DNA of 64,000 nt from an uncultured Flavobacteriaceae bacterium (GTDB lineage: Bacteria; Bacteroidota; Bacteroidia; Flavobacteriales; Flavobacteriaceae), in NCBI GenBank assembly GCA_905479835.1, contig CAJQNZ010000003.1, positions 1-64,000 of the forward strand, read 5' to 3'. The position numbers and the translations under genes were made by a program. Below, one piece after another: positions 30,186-39,943 of this stretch. The notes under the pieces were generated by a model, which saw nothing but the letters and a program-made list of their open reading frames with translations, was not told the origin of the DNA and ran no database searches. The first letter of the stretch is position 1, and the number at the start of each line of letters is the position of its first letter.

Positions 30186-30533
30186 ATGAAAAACATCATT
30201 ATATTAATTTCCATTTTCCTTATCAATGCTTCAGGATGTAAATCCAAAAAAGCAGATACACTTCCAGATTGTGTTCAAGAAATCATTGAAGGAGTAAGTT
30301 CCGATGAGTACTCAAGACAACCAATTAAAGTTTATCAATATACGTATAATGATGAAAAAGTATTTTACATTACTTATAAGTGTTGCGATATTCCAAGTTC
30401 ATTATATAATGAAAATTGTGATGAAATATGCTCTCCTGATGGAGGAATTACAGGGAAAGGTGATGGAAAGTGTGCTGATTTTTTCGACACTCGCAGTGAT
30501 GAAAAATTGATATGGGAAGATAAAAGTAAATAA
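30186..30533 (+). CDS. Small Cys-rich lipoprotein (DUF6970-like)
   Basis: The 115-residue protein has a lipoprotein signal (INASGC) and a compact Cys-containing mature region with YKCCDIPS, NCDEICSPDGGITGKGDGKCADF. The central CSPDGG and GDGKC segments resemble the DUF6970 family, though I rely on memory for that name. The paired Cys residues suggest disulphides in the periplasm. It has no operon partner: it lies 54 bases after the STAS-like pair and ends convergent with the DciA-like gene. Confidence 0.7.
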   Translation: MKNIIILISIFLINASGCKSKKADTLPDCVQEIIEGVSSDEYSRQPIKVYQYTYNDEKVFYITYKCCDIPSSLYNENCDEICSPDGGITGKGDGKCADFFDTRSDEKLIWEDKSK

Positions 30534-30830
30534 TTAAATCAGCATAATTTTATTTACTAACTCATCATCCATTTCTTCATTAATCATCTGTATGATTTTT
30601 TCTTTACCATAACTCAATTCCTCGCGTAATACAGAAGATTTTAATTTTACAATGAGTGTTTTGTTTTCTAGTTTTACGCTTTCCGTATAAGAAGCTACTC
30701 CATTTCCCATTAATCGACTCCAAGCCTCACGAATATCCATCTGCTGTATACCTTTGGTCAAGTTATTTTCTTTAATAACAACTTTCATCAAGTCTTTTAA
30801 ACTATGATATGTGTTCTCTCTTTTTCCCAT
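30534..30830 (-). CDS. DciA-like protein (DUF721)
   Basis: The 98-residue protein ([18 protein letters not shown] start) has the DUF721 fold with [11 protein letters not shown] near residue 40 and the C-terminal [20 protein letters not shown]721 proteins of the DciA group help load the replicative helicase DnaB. I chose ATG 30830, within the end of recF (29-base overlap), over the track's 30926, because it gives the usual length. Coupling to recF fits a replication and repair role. Confidence 0.85.
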   Translation of the reverse strand: MGKRENTYHSLKDLMKVVIKENNLTKGIQQMDIREAWSRLMGNGVASYTESVKLENKTLIVKLKSSVLREELSYGKEKIIQMINEEMDDELVNKIMLI

Positions 30831-31908
30831 CCAATTTAAATATTTGATAAGATTGATTTGTTTTTTTAACAACCTCTTCTGTTCTATCTGCATGCGTATC
30901 ACTGATAAATAACTGTCCAAAATCATCTTGATTGACCAATTCTATAATCTGAGAAACCCGTTTCGCGTCCAATTTATCAAAAATATCATCCAATAACAAT
31001 ATTGGTTTCACATTTGCCTGGTTTTTAATAAAATCAAATTGAGCTAATTTCAACGCAATTAAGAAAGATTTTTGTTGCCCTTGACTTCCAAATTTTTTCA
31101 CAGAATAATCTCCTATTTGAAATTGTAAATCATCCTTATGAACACCTACACTTGTATATTGAAGCATTCTATCTCTCTCAAGATTATGCAGCAATATATC
31201 AGTAAGTTTTCCTTCATTCAGTTGTGTTTTATATTTGAGGCACACTTCTTCCTTACCATTGGAAATTGAAAAGTAACGCTCCTTAAATATGGGTCCAAAT
31301 TCTTTTAAAAAGGCTTTCCTTTTATTATAAATCAAGGTTCCGTATTGTTCTAGTTGCTCATCATATACTTTTAAATTTAAAGCGTCAAAAGTTCTATTGG
31401 CAGCAAAATACTTTAACAATGAATTTCGTTGTGAAAGAACCTTATTGTAATTGATCAGCGATTTTAAATACAGTTTGTCCGATTGAGAAATCACACCATC
31501 AATAAATTTTCTCCTCGTATCACTACCTTCAGTAATTAAATCTCTATCTGCTGGAGAAATTATAACTAATGGTAAATGTCCTATATGATCAGAAAATTTT
31601 TCATATTCTTTATCATTACGCTTGATAACTTTCTTCTGACCTCTTTTTAAACTACATAAAATTGTGTCTTTTCTTTCCTTAATCTTATACTCTCCTTCTA
31701 TCATAAAGAAGTCTTCATTATGTCTTATATTCTGAGAAGCGACTGGATTAAAGTAACTTTTTCCAAAAGAAAGGTAATATATTGCATCCAATACATTGGT
31801 TTTACCTATTCCATTATCACCAACAAAACAATTAATTTTATCTTGAAAATCAAATGATTGAGATTCAAAATTTTTAAAATTAAAGAGAGATAATTTTTCT
31901 AAATACAT
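30802..31908 (-). CDS. recF: DNA replication and repair protein RecF
   Basis: SMC-like ATPase that loads RecA at gaps with RecO and RecR. The 368-residue protein has Walker [12 protein letters not shown] near residues 29-39, the LSFGKSYF region, a signature-like FGSQGQQKS, and Walker [14 protein letters not shown]. It is full length. The DciA-like gene overlaps its end. Confidence 0.95.
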   Translation of the reverse strand: MYLEKLSLFNFKNFESQSFDFQDKINCFVGDNGIGKTNVLDAIYYLSFGKSYFNPVASQNIRHNEDFFMIEGEYKIKERKDTILCSLKRGQKKVIKRNDKEYEKFSDHIGHLPLVIISPADRDLITEGSDTRRKFIDGVISQSDKLYLKSLINYNKVLSQRNSLLKYFAANRTFDALNLKVYDEQLEQYGTLIYNKRKAFLKEFGPIFKERYFSISNGKEEVCLKYKTQLNEGKLTDILLHNLERDRMLQYTSVGVHKDDLQFQIGDYSVKKFGSQGQQKSFLIALKLAQFDFIKNQANVKPILLLDDIFDKLDAKRVSQIIELVNQDDFGQLFISDTHADRTEEVVKKTNQSYQIFKLDGKKREHIS

Positions 31909-31991
31909 TATTTTATATGGGTTCTAAAGAGAAAGTGCAAATTATTCATAATTTTGCGATTATAGCGTTTTTACTTTCCAATTAAAAATGA

Positions 31992-31999
31992 TACTTTTG
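31992..31999 (+). promoter_or_regulatory. Probable promoter of the TPR protein gene (-7 element)
   Basis: TACTTTTG matches TAnnTTTG and lies 22 bases before the ATG at 32022. Confidence 0.5.
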
Positions 32000-32021
32000 C
32001 GCCTACAAATTTACGAAGATA

Positions 32022-32795
32022 ATGGCAACTTATAAAAAAAGAGGAAGCAAGAAAATTAAAAACGAAGCTGGAGAAGCACAATCAGCAATCGAAAGAGATA
32101 GTACAACTGCTGAAGTATTTAATACATTAGATGAAACAGCATCTAAGTCGGAAGATTGGGTGATAAAAAATCAACGCAATATTTTTATTGGATTGGGAAT
32201 TGTCGTCGCATTAATTTTGGCTTATCAAGCATATAACAACTTTGTTTCTGTACCTAATGAAAATGAAGCCGCAAATGAATTGGCTTTTCCAAAAAAATAT
32301 TTTGACCAAGCAACAAGTTCACCTGTAGCAGCAGATTCTTTATATACATTAGGTCTTGAAGGTGCTGAAGGTAAATACGGATTTATTGATATTTCGAATA
32401 AATTTTCTGGAACCAATGCAGGAAACTTGGCCAACTACTATGCTGGTATTTCTTATTTGAAAATGAAAAAATATCCTGAAGCAATTGAGTTTTTAGAAAA
32501 ATTCTCTTCTGATGATGAATTATTAGGACCTATTGCAAAAGGGGCAATTGGAGATGCATTTGCAGATTTAGACCAAGAAGATGATGCTTATGATTATTAT
32601 GTAAAAGCAGCTAACTTAAGAGATAATGATTTTACGACTCCTTTATTTTTATTAAAAGCAGCAAATACTGCTATGGAAATAGGAAAATATGGAAAAGCAC
32701 AATCAATGTATGAAAGAATTAAAAGTGATTTTCCTAATTCTGAAGAAGCTGCTAATATTGACATGTTCATAAATAAAGCGAAATACGCTCAATAA
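32022..32795 (+). CDS. Membrane-anchored tetratricopeptide repeat protein (YfgM-like)
   Basis: The 257-residue protein has a basic N-terminus (MATYKKRGSKK), one membrane helix at about residues 54-70 (IFIGLGIVVALILAY), and a TPR-rich outer domain with NLANYYAGISYLKMKKYPEAIEFLE and later repeats. This topology is that of YfgM, which assists secreted proteins at the Sec translocon, though the name is by analogy. It precedes ribH by 83 bases. Confidence 0.8.
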   Translation: MATYKKRGSKKIKNEAGEAQSAIERDSTTAEVFNTLDETASKSEDWVIKNQRNIFIGLGIVVALILAYQAYNNFVSVPNENEAANELAFPKKYFDQATSSPVAADSLYTLGLEGAEGKYGFIDISNKFSGTNAGNLANYYAGISYLKMKKYPEAIEFLEKFSSDDELLGPIAKGAIGDAFADLDQEDDAYDYYVKAANLRDNDFTTPLFLLKAANTAMEIGKYGKAQSMYERIKSDFPNSEEAANIDMFINKAKYAQ

Positions 32796-32878
32796 GACTG
32801 CTGGATAGTTTAGATTCATAGATGTATCGGAATTAAATTCTAACAATCTAAAAATCAAAATCACCAAATATCTGAATT

Positions 32879-33352
32879 ATGGCTACAACTAATTTATCTG
32901 ACTACGATAAAACAACTATCCCAAATGCGAAGAATCTTCGGTTTGGGATAGTTGTTTCTGAATGGAATACTGCTATTACTGAAAATCTATTTAAAGGTGC
33001 CCAAGATACTCTTCTAGAAAATGGTGTGCTAACTGAGAATATTATCCGATGGAATGTTCCTGGAAGTTTTGAATTAATTTTTGGGTGTAAAAAAATGTTA
33101 GAAACGCAGCAAGTAGATGCTATTATAGCGATAGGAAACGTTATTCAAGGGCAGACCAAGCATTTCGATTTCGTATGTGATGGTGTTACACAAGGAATTA
33201 AAGACTTGAATCTTGTCTATGATATTCCTACTATTTTCTGTGTGCTTACCGATAATACAATGCAGCAATCCATTGATCGTTCTGGTGGCATTCACGGAAA
33301 CAAAGGTGTAGAATGTGCTGTTGCCGCTATTAAAATGGCTATGATAGGATAA
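32879..33352 (+). CDS. ribH: 6,7-dimethyl-8-ribityllumazine synthase
   Basis: Makes the riboflavin precursor from the RibB product and the pyrimidine intermediate. The 157-residue protein has VVSEWN at the start, NVPGSFELIFG near residue 60, and the GNVIQGQTKHFDFVCD segment with the conserved His. It is separated from the ribB-like gene at 13775, so the riboflavin genes are dispersed. Confidence 0.97.
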   Translation: MATTNLSDYDKTTIPNAKNLRFGIVVSEWNTAITENLFKGAQDTLLENGVLTENIIRWNVPGSFELIFGCKKMLETQQVDAIIAIGNVIQGQTKHFDFVCDGVTQGIKDLNLVYDIPTIFCVLTDNTMQQSIDRSGGIHGNKGVECAVAAIKMAMIG

Positions 33353-33428
33353 CCTATTCTATTTTTATTTTAACTTTCTTGTTAACAATTTTTAAGAACT
33401 GATAAGAGGAATTCTTTCTCTTTTTAAG

Positions 33429-33436
33429 TATCTTTG
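33429..33436 (+). promoter_or_regulatory. Probable promoter of the 33508-mutL-rhomboid operon (-7 element)
   Basis: TATCTTTG matches TAnnTTTG, giving a leader of about 65 bases. That leader contains an inverted repeat TGAAGTG ... CACTTCA (about 33451-33489) of unknown role. Confidence 0.5.
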
Positions 33437-33507
33437 ATTTTTATGCTAGTGAAGTGTTATTTTGACTAAATAAATGATATTCACTTCATCTTTTTAATTA
33501 TCTATAA

Positions 33508-33789
33508 ATGGCACTATTTAAAACTCGTTCATATTATGTTTTTGATTATAAACCTCGTTTTTACGATGAGCGAAAAGAGCGTATTCAAGATTTAGAAAAA
33601 AAATATAGTGCTGAAAATTCTGATAAAGAAATCTCAAAAATCCATTTGACAAAAAATAACTTAAAAAATGATTGGATAAAAAGTAAATCGAAAGGGAGAG
33701 ATAGCGCAACAATGAAAAGACTTGCAATCATTATTACTATTTTAGTAGGATTAGCAACCTATATCTTTGACCTACATAGATTGTTTTAA
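33508..33789 (+). CDS. Small membrane-anchored protein upstream of mutL
   Basis: A 93-residue protein, mostly charged (FYDERKERIQDLEKKY and Lys/Ser-rich central part), with a single C-terminal membrane helix (AIIITILVGLATYIF). Homologues before mutL in flavobacteria are sometimes labelled riboflavin synthase subunit, a name for which I see no support in the sequence. Its stop overlaps the mutL ATG (TAATG), so it is coupled to mutL. Function unknown. Confidence 0.75.
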   Translation: MALFKTRSYYVFDYKPRFYDERKERIQDLEKKYSAENSDKEISKIHLTKNNLKNDWIKSKSKGRDSATMKRLAIIITILVGLATYIFDLHRLF

Positions 33790-35621
33790 TGTCAGATATC
33801 ATACAACTATTACCTGATCATGTAGCAAACCAAATTGCTGCTGGAGAAGTCGTCCAAAGACCTGCTTCAGTTGTGAAAGAATTGCTTGAAAATTCCATTG
33901 ATGCTGGAGCATCTTCTATCAAATTATTGATTAAAGATGCAGGAAAATCACTAATTCAAGTAATTGACAATGGGAAAGGAATGAGCGAAACAGATGCAAG
34001 ATTGTCTTTCGAACGTCATGCTACTTCCAAAATTCGTGTTGCTGAAGATTTGTTCAATCTTCAATCTAAAGGTTTCAGAGGTGAAGCTCTTGCGTCGATT
34101 GCTGCAATCGCTCATGTAGAATTAAAAACTAAACAGGAAAATCAAGAAATAGGAGTTTCTATTAAAATTGAAGGAAGTACAATTCAGTCACAAGAATTAG
34201 TTTCTACTTCCAAAGGTACTTCGATTGCTGTAAAAAACTTGTTTTACAACATTCCTGCAAGACGTAATTTTTTAAAATCCAATACTGTTGAAACTAGACA
34301 TATTATTGACGAATTTCAACGTGTAGCTCTCGCTCATCCATCGATAGCATTTTCAATGTATCACAATGAAAGTGAGGTCTACAGATTATCTTCAAGCAAT
34401 TTACGTCAACGTATTGTTGCTATATTAGGAAAAAAAACAAATGAAAAATTAGTTCCAATTGATGAAATTACCGATGTAATGACGATAACTGGATTTGTAT
34501 CAAAACCAGAATATGCCAAGAAAAAGAGAGGCGAGCAATTCTTTTTTGTGAACGATCGTTTTATTAAGAATTCGTATCTTCATCATGCGATTGTGAATGC
34601 TTTTGATGGATTGCTTGGAACTGGATATCATCCATCCTATTTTTTGTACTTAACTGTTCCTACAAAAACTATTGATATCAATATCCATCCTACTAAAACA
34701 GAAATAAAATTTGACAATGAACAGATTTTATATGCGATCCTTCGCTCGACAGTTAAACATAGTTTAGGTCAATACAATGTTGTACCTGCATTAGATTTTA
34801 ACCGAGATTCTACCTTAGATGTTCCATATGATTTTAAGGATAAAAAATTTAATTCAGAACCAAATATTAAAGTAAATCGAGATTTTAATCCTTTTAAAAA
34901 TTCTGTACAGAAAGACATTCAATTTCCATACAAACGAGAGAAATCAGCTCAATGGGAAAGCTTGTACACAGACATTGACTCATCTCAAAAAGACATCAAT
35001 TCAACTGAATATAAGGAAGATACAATTGACAATCAATTATTTACTGAAAAAGAAACTATAAGTAAAACACATCAAGTACATCGTAAATACATCCTAAGTA
35101 CGATAAAATCTGGCGTTGTTTTTATTCATCAGAACTTAGCACATCAACGCATTCTATATGAAGAATATTTAGAAAATATTACCGTTAAAGATGCAATGAG
35201 TCAACAATTATTATTTCCATTGGTCATAAATTTCAATAAAGATGATATCCTATTGATTAAAGAAATTAAACCTGATCTTGAAAGCGCTGGATTTTTATTT
35301 GACAAAATAAAAGATGAAACCATTGTAGTAAAAGGAATTCCAACATCAATCAATGAAAGTCAAGTAACTATTATTATGGAACAATTACTTGAGGATATAA
35401 AAAATGAAATTCCTGATACCAGTTTCAGCCAACTAGATATCATGGCAAAAAGTCTTGCAAAAAGCATGGCAATTAAAACAGGTACGTTACTCTCATTGAC
35501 AGAACAAGAAGATATCGTAGGTCGCTTATTTTCATGCAAAGAACCTAATCACTCGCCTTATGGCAAACCAACATTTATTTCTATGGAAATCAATGAAATT
35601 GATAAAAAATTCGGGATATGA
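33789..35621 (+). CDS. mutL: DNA mismatch repair protein MutL
   Basis: GHKL ATPase that links MutS to strand removal. The N-terminal ATPase is intact: ELLENSIDAGA near residue 31, DNGKGM, KGFRGEALASIAA near 95 and the NLFYNIPARRNFLKS segment. The C-terminal dimerisation domain is present to the end of the 610-residue protein. The endonuclease metal motif DQHAxxERxxYE of most non-enteric MutL proteins is changed to HQNLAHQRILYE, and the later CPHGRPT motif reads SPYGKPT, so nicking activity is doubtful. Overlaps a rhomboid gene by 4 bases. Confidence 0.96.
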   Translation: MSDIIQLLPDHVANQIAAGEVVQRPASVVKELLENSIDAGASSIKLLIKDAGKSLIQVIDNGKGMSETDARLSFERHATSKIRVAEDLFNLQSKGFRGEALASIAAIAHVELKTKQENQEIGVSIKIEGSTIQSQELVSTSKGTSIAVKNLFYNIPARRNFLKSNTVETRHIIDEFQRVALAHPSIAFSMYHNESEVYRLSSSNLRQRIVAILGKKTNEKLVPIDEITDVMTITGFVSKPEYAKKKRGEQFFFVNDRFIKNSYLHHAIVNAFDGLLGTGYHPSYFLYLTVPTKTIDINIHPTKTEIKFDNEQILYAILRSTVKHSLGQYNVVPALDFNRDSTLDVPYDFKDKKFNSEPNIKVNRDFNPFKNSVQKDIQFPYKREKSAQWESLYTDIDSSQKDINSTEYKEDTIDNQLFTEKETISKTHQVHRKYILSTIKSGVVFIHQNLAHQRILYEEYLENITVKDAMSQQLLFPLVINFNKDDILLIKEIKPDLESAGFLFDKIKDETIVVKGIPTSINESQVTIIMEQLLEDIKNEIPDTSFSQLDIMAKSLAKSMAIKTGTLLSLTEQEDIVGRLFSCKEPNHSPYGKPTFISMEINEIDKKFGI

Positions 35622-36349
35622 TGAATAAAATTACAGAAGCAGTAAAACATTTGATCATTATTAATGTGATCCTATTTGTTGTTGTCTTTTATTTAAAATT
35701 AGGTTTTGGTGATGAACTGGCATTGTATTTTCCAAAAAATGAACAGTATGGAATATGGCAATATATCACTCATATGTTCATGCACGGAAGTCCTATGCAC
35801 TTGCTATTTAATATGTATGGATTATGGGCTTTTGGAACTCCGCTTGAGCAGATGTGGGGACGCAATAAGTTTCTGTTTTTCTATTTTTCAGCAGGATTAG
35901 GTGCTGGAATTATTTATACTTTAGTTAATTATTATCAGTTTACTGGAGTTTATGATCAGTTGATTGAAATGGGAATATCTTCTAATGAAATTCAAAACAT
36001 TTTAAATACTGGAAGTTATAACGAAGCAATTATATCAATTTCAAATGAGAAAATGACTGAATTTTACATGACATACCACACTCCAGCAGTTGGAGCATCT
36101 GGAGCGGTATATGGAGTTCTAGTAGCATTTGCAATGGCATACCCTAATTCTAAACTTGCATTGATCTTTTTCCCAGTTCCTATTGCTGCTAAATACTTTA
36201 TTCCTGTAATTATTCTTGGAGATTTATTTTTCGGAGTGACTAAATATTCGGTTGGAAATATTGCTCATTTTGCACATATTGGTGGTGCATTGATCGGTTT
36301 TATAATCGCGTGGTCATGGAAAAACAATCAATTTAAACGTTGGGATTAA
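35618..36349 (+). CDS. Rhomboid-family intramembrane serine protease
   Basis: The 243-residue, six-helix protein has HMFMHGSPMHLLFNMYGL in the helix-2 region, the catalytic Ser in GASGAVYG and the catalytic His in FAHIGGALIG. A 35-residue loop containing YDQLIEMGISSNEIQ sits between helices. It overlaps mutL by 4 bases and the second rhomboid gene by one base. Confidence 0.92.
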   Translation: MMNKITEAVKHLIIINVILFVVVFYLKLGFGDELALYFPKNEQYGIWQYITHMFMHGSPMHLLFNMYGLWAFGTPLEQMWGRNKFLFFYFSAGLGAGIIYTLVNYYQFTGVYDQLIEMGISSNEIQNILNTGSYNEAIISISNEKMTEFYMTYHTPAVGASGAVYGVLVAFAMAYPNSKLALIFFPVPIAAKYFIPVIILGDLFFGVTKYSVGNIAHFAHIGGALIGFIIAWSWKNNQFKRWD

Positions 36350-37173
36350 TGCGTTTCATAACAGACATACAAAGAGAATATAAAAGAGCAACTATCGTAG
36401 AAAAAATTATCTATATCAATGTTGTCTTGTTTCTTTTCATGCTTTTTGCCAAATCTTTTACTACCAATTGGTTTACATTAACTTCTAGTAGTATCATTTT
36501 CTTTTCTAAACCTTGGACCATATTTACCTACGGATTTTTCCATAGTAATTTTCCACATATACTTTTTAACCTTATTTTCTTATACTATATAGGGAACTTA
36601 TTCATTAATTTTTTTACAATAAAACAGTTTCTAAATTATTATTTATTGGGTATTTTATTTGGCGGAATTGCATTTTTAGTTTTTAATCCTGGAGGTTATT
36701 TGATTGGTGCTTCTGCAGGTTTAATGGCTATTCTTGTAGGAATTGCAACGAAGATTCCTACTTACGAAATTAGATTTAATTTAATAGGAAGCGTAAAGCT
36801 TTGGATCATTGCAGCCATCTATATAGGAATCAGTATCATCGGCCTAGAAAGCACTAATTCTGGTGGAAATATAGCGCATCTTGGTGGAGCATTATTGGGA
36901 TTTATATACACGAAACAACTAGAAAGAGGCAATGATATAGGTAAGGTATTTGAAAATATAATTGGTTTTTTTACGAATTTATTGAAACCAAAACAAAAAA
37001 AATCCTTGCGTACAGTCCATAAAAAAACAACTATAAAAAGAAAACCTACGGCAAAAGAATCTTCTGAAAAACAGAAACAAATTGATTTAATACTTGATAA
37101 AATAAGTAAATCTGGATATGAAAGTCTGAGTAAAGAAGAAAAAGATTTTCTATTTAAAGTAGGCGAAAAATAA
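36349..37173 (+). CDS. Second rhomboid-family intramembrane protease
   Basis: A 274-residue rhomboid with catalytic Ser in LIGASAGLMAI and His in NIAHLGGALLG, plus the HSNFPHILFNLIFLYYIG segment. After the last helix comes a basic, cytosolic tail of about 80 residues (KQKKSLRTVHKKTTIKRK) ending in a short helix KSGYESLSKEEKDFLFKVG that rhomboids of this group often carry. I use ATG 36349 (TAATG overlap), not the track's TTG 36340. Tandem with the previous rhomboid; likely different substrates. Confidence 0.9.
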   Translation: MRFITDIQREYKRATIVEKIIYINVVLFLFMLFAKSFTTNWFTLTSSSIIFFSKPWTIFTYGFFHSNFPHILFNLIFLYYIGNLFINFFTIKQFLNYYLLGILFGGIAFLVFNPGGYLIGASAGLMAILVGIATKIPTYEIRFNLIGSVKLWIIAAIYIGISIIGLESTNSGGNIAHLGGALLGFIYTKQLERGNDIGKVFENIIGFFTNLLKPKQKKSLRTVHKKTTIKRKPTAKESSEKQKQIDLILDKISKSGYESLSKEEKDFLFKVGEK

Positions 37174-37175
37174 AA

Positions 37176-38210
37176 ATGCGCATGAAAAAATTATCTTGGG
37201 TGGATAAATTATTATTTGTGATTAATTCTTTATTCGCATTCTTACTTTTGCTTTCTTATATCATCCCTTTTATTCCTCCTTCCAGGTTTTCTTCTATTTC
37301 AATTCTCAGTCTTATAATTCCAGTATTGCTAGTTATCAATTTACTTTTTGCTGTTTACTGGATTGTAAAATTAAAAAAGCAATTTATTGTATCTATTCTT
37401 GTTTTATTAATTGGATTTCAACATGTAAATGCATTGTACCAAATAGCAGAGAAAAAAATACTTCTCACAGATGATATAAAAATCATGAGTTATAACGTAC
37501 GATTGTTCAATCTTCATAAAGTAAAAAAAATTAATGAAGATCAAATGATAAAACATGTTGAAGATTTTGTAAAAAAAACAGATCCTGACATTCTATGCTT
37601 TCAAGAGTTTATAACTTCACTATCTACTTCTTTTTCATACCCTTATAAGCATATAGCTAAGAATACAAGTACAAATAACACTTATTTTGGTCAAGCTATT
37701 TTTTCAAAATATAGAATTATAAATTCTGGTTCTTTAAATTTTAAAAACAGTATAAATAATGTTATTTATGCTGATATAATTAAAGAAAAAGATACCATAA
37801 GAGTTTATAATGTCCATCTTGAGTCACAAAAAATTCAACTGGACAAAGAAAATTTAGGTGAAAAAAATTCAGAAAAATTAATACAAAGATTACAGAATAC
37901 CTTTAAAAAACAAGAAGAACAAGCAATGGAATTGATAGCGCATGAAAAGAGTTGTTCTTATAAAATATTGATGTCTGGAGATTTTAACAATACGGCTTTT
38001 TCATGGGTATACAGAAAATTAAAAGGGAATAAGCAAGATGCTTTTATAAAGGCAGGAAAAGGATTTGGAAAAACATATGACTATCCATTTCCTTCCAGAA
38101 TAGATTTTATATTGGTTGGTAAAGAATTTAATGTGAATAACTATAAAACATATTCAGATAATTTTTCAGATCATTTTCCAATAATGGCTAGAGTTAATCT
38201 TAACGAATAA
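37176..38210 (+). CDS. Membrane-anchored endonuclease/exonuclease/phosphatase family protein
   Basis: The 344-residue protein has three membrane helices in the first 95 residues, then an EEP domain with MSYNVRLFN, CFQEF, YNVHLES, MSGDFNN and the final SDHFPIMARV catalytic segments. Substrates of this fold include DNA, phosphoinositides and sphingomyelin; the membrane part suggests lipid or periplasmic work, but this is open. Last gene of the mutL-rhomboid run. Confidence 0.85.
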   Translation: MRMKKLSWVDKLLFVINSLFAFLLLLSYIIPFIPPSRFSSISILSLIIPVLLVINLLFAVYWIVKLKKQFIVSILVLLIGFQHVNALYQIAEKKILLTDDIKIMSYNVRLFNLHKVKKINEDQMIKHVEDFVKKTDPDILCFQEFITSLSTSFSYPYKHIAKNTSTNNTYFGQAIFSKYRIINSGSLNFKNSINNVIYADIIKEKDTIRVYNVHLESQKIQLDKENLGEKNSEKLIQRLQNTFKKQEEQAMELIAHEKSCSYKILMSGDFNNTAFSWVYRKLKGNKQDAFIKAGKGFGKTYDYPFPSRIDFILVGKEFNVNNYKTYSDNFSDHFPIMARVNLNE

Positions 38211-38225
38211 GAAATTGGTTTTGAG

Positions 38226-38260
38226 TATCTGATATCTCTTATCTGGCATCTCGTATCTTA
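38226..38260. repeat. Heptanucleotide tandem repeat (5 imperfect units)
   Basis: Units TATCTGA, TATCTCT, TATCTGG, CATCTCG, TATCTTA follow each other exactly at a 7-base period between two convergent genes. It is followed by T/C-rich sequence up to 38329. Confidence 0.8.
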
Positions 38261-38329
38261 AATTATTTAATCTTGGCTTTAGACTCTTAACTCTTTTTTA
38301 CCTTGATTCTTTTGTCTTTAAAAAAACTA

Positions 38330-39943
38330 TCAATTTTTCTGAACTCGCTTAAGCGTCAACATATTGGTAGGACTCACACCCAATCCTTTGATATTTTTTC
38401 TTGTAAATCGAACTACTTCATCATAATACAATGGAATGACTGGCGCTTTACTCATTACCAAACTATCCATTTTCTGATATAATAAATAGCGTTCTGAATT
38501 GTCTGTAATAGTGATAGCTTTTTCATACCAATTATCATATAAGTTGTCTTGAAAATGAGTGTAGTTAGGACCATTTGGCGTGAAATTTTTACTATAAAAT
38601 AATGACAAGTAATTCTCGGCATCTGGATAATCTGCAACCCAACTTGCTCTAAAAATAGGCAAATTCCCTTTTGATTTATCTTGACGCAGATTGGAAGGAG
38701 GAACTACATCAATAGTTACCTTCAATCCAAGGTTTCCAACTTCTCGTTGAATAAATTCACATAAATCAACATATTGTCCATTGGTTGTGATGGTTATTTC
38801 TGGAAAACTATTTCCAGATTCTAACTTGTATTTTTCAATCAATTCTTTTGCTTTTTCTGGTTGATACGTATACCCTTCCATTTTATTAAAACTAGGTAAA
38901 CCCATCGGAATAAATCCATGAACAGCAGGAATTCCTATTCCATTTCTTAAATAAAGAATCATTTTTTCTCTGTCAAAACTATAATTTATAGCCTTTCTTA
39001 TCAATTCAGATTGTGTAGGGTCATCAGAAGCATTCATGAAAATCCCAAGATATTCAGTATTCAGATAAGGAGCTTTAACCATCGAAACCACATTACTATA
39101 TCGGATATCAAGCTCTCCATCTACAGTCAATATATCATCTTTATAAGAAGGATCAATACTATTTAAAAAATCAATAGAACCTTGTATGAACTGCAAAAAT
39201 TCGCTTTGCTTATCAGGTAAAAAAGTAATTGCAACGGATTCAAGATATGGAAGTTGAGTTCCATTTGCATCTCGTTCATAAAAATGATTGTTTTTTCTTA
39301 AGACCAATTTTGTATTTTCCACCCACAATTTAAATTTGAATGGTCCAGTCCCTATAGGATTGGAGCGGAAATTTGATCCAAAAAAATCAACAGCTTCTTG
39401 AGGTACAACAGAACAATATTTCATTCCTAGCAATCCTAAAAATGGCGGGAAAGATTTTTTCAATTCCATAACAAAAGTACTATCGTTCTCTGCATGAAAA
39501 TTATTCACATGCTGCATGGTCCATTTTCCAGGAGATGCAACTTTTGGGCTACTTAACCTATCGAAAGAGTATTGAAAATCATGAGCAGTCACAACTCGCG
39601 TAGAATCTTTCCCAAATAGTTCATGCTTATGAAATCTCACATCACTTCTAAGATGAAACGTATAAGTTTTTCCGTCTTCTGAAATATCCCAAGAAGTAGC
39701 AATATCTGGCTGAACATTCAATTGATCATCTAGTTGCACCAATCCATTAAACAATTGATTCACTGCCCAAATATCTGAAATATCCTTCGCGAATGCTGGA
39801 TCGAGTGATAAAATATTCGAATGTTCATTATAACGAAATACTTGTGAATCATTATAATTTACCGATTGCTTATTACAAGAAATAAAAATAATCCCTGTGA
39901 ATATAATAAATGAAACGAACCTACTTTTTCCTTTTTTCTGCAT
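38330..39943 (-). CDS. ABC transporter substrate-binding lipoprotein, peptide/nickel type (SBP_bac_5)
   Basis: The protein (537 aa from ATG 39943) has a lipoprotein signal (IFTGIIFISC). The long SBP_5 domain shows LDPAFAKDISDIWAVNQLFNGLV near the start, DGKTYTFHLRSDVRFH, FDREKMILYLRNGIG and a DYPDAENYLSLFYS segment typical of oligopeptide-binding proteins. The track's start at 39988 adds 15 residues that would spoil the signal peptide. No ABC permease or ATPase genes lie nearby, so it is an orphan binding protein at the end of an operon of small genes. Confidence 0.88.
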   Translation of the reverse strand: MQKKGKSRFVSFIIFTGIIFISCNKQSVNYNDSQVFRYNEHSNILSLDPAFAKDISDIWAVNQLFNGLVQLDDQLNVQPDIATSWDISEDGKTYTFHLRSDVRFHKHELFGKDSTRVVTAHDFQYSFDRLSSPKVASPGKWTMQHVNNFHAENDSTFVMELKKSFPPFLGLLGMKYCSVVPQEAVDFFGSNFRSNPIGTGPFKFKLWVENTKLVLRKNNHFYERDANGTQLPYLESVAITFLPDKQSEFLQFIQGSIDFLNSIDPSYKDDILTVDGELDIRYSNVVSMVKAPYLNTEYLGIFMNASDDPTQSELIRKAINYSFDREKMILYLRNGIGIPAVHGFIPMGLPSFNKMEGYTYQPEKAKELIEKYKLESGNSFPEITITTNGQYVDLCEFIQREVGNLGLKVTIDVVPPSNLRQDKSKGNLPIFRASWVADYPDAENYLSLFYSKNFTPNGPNYTHFQDNLYDNWYEKAITITDNSERYLLYQKMDSLVMSKAPVIPLYYDEVVRFTRKNIKGLGVSPTNMLTLKRVQKN

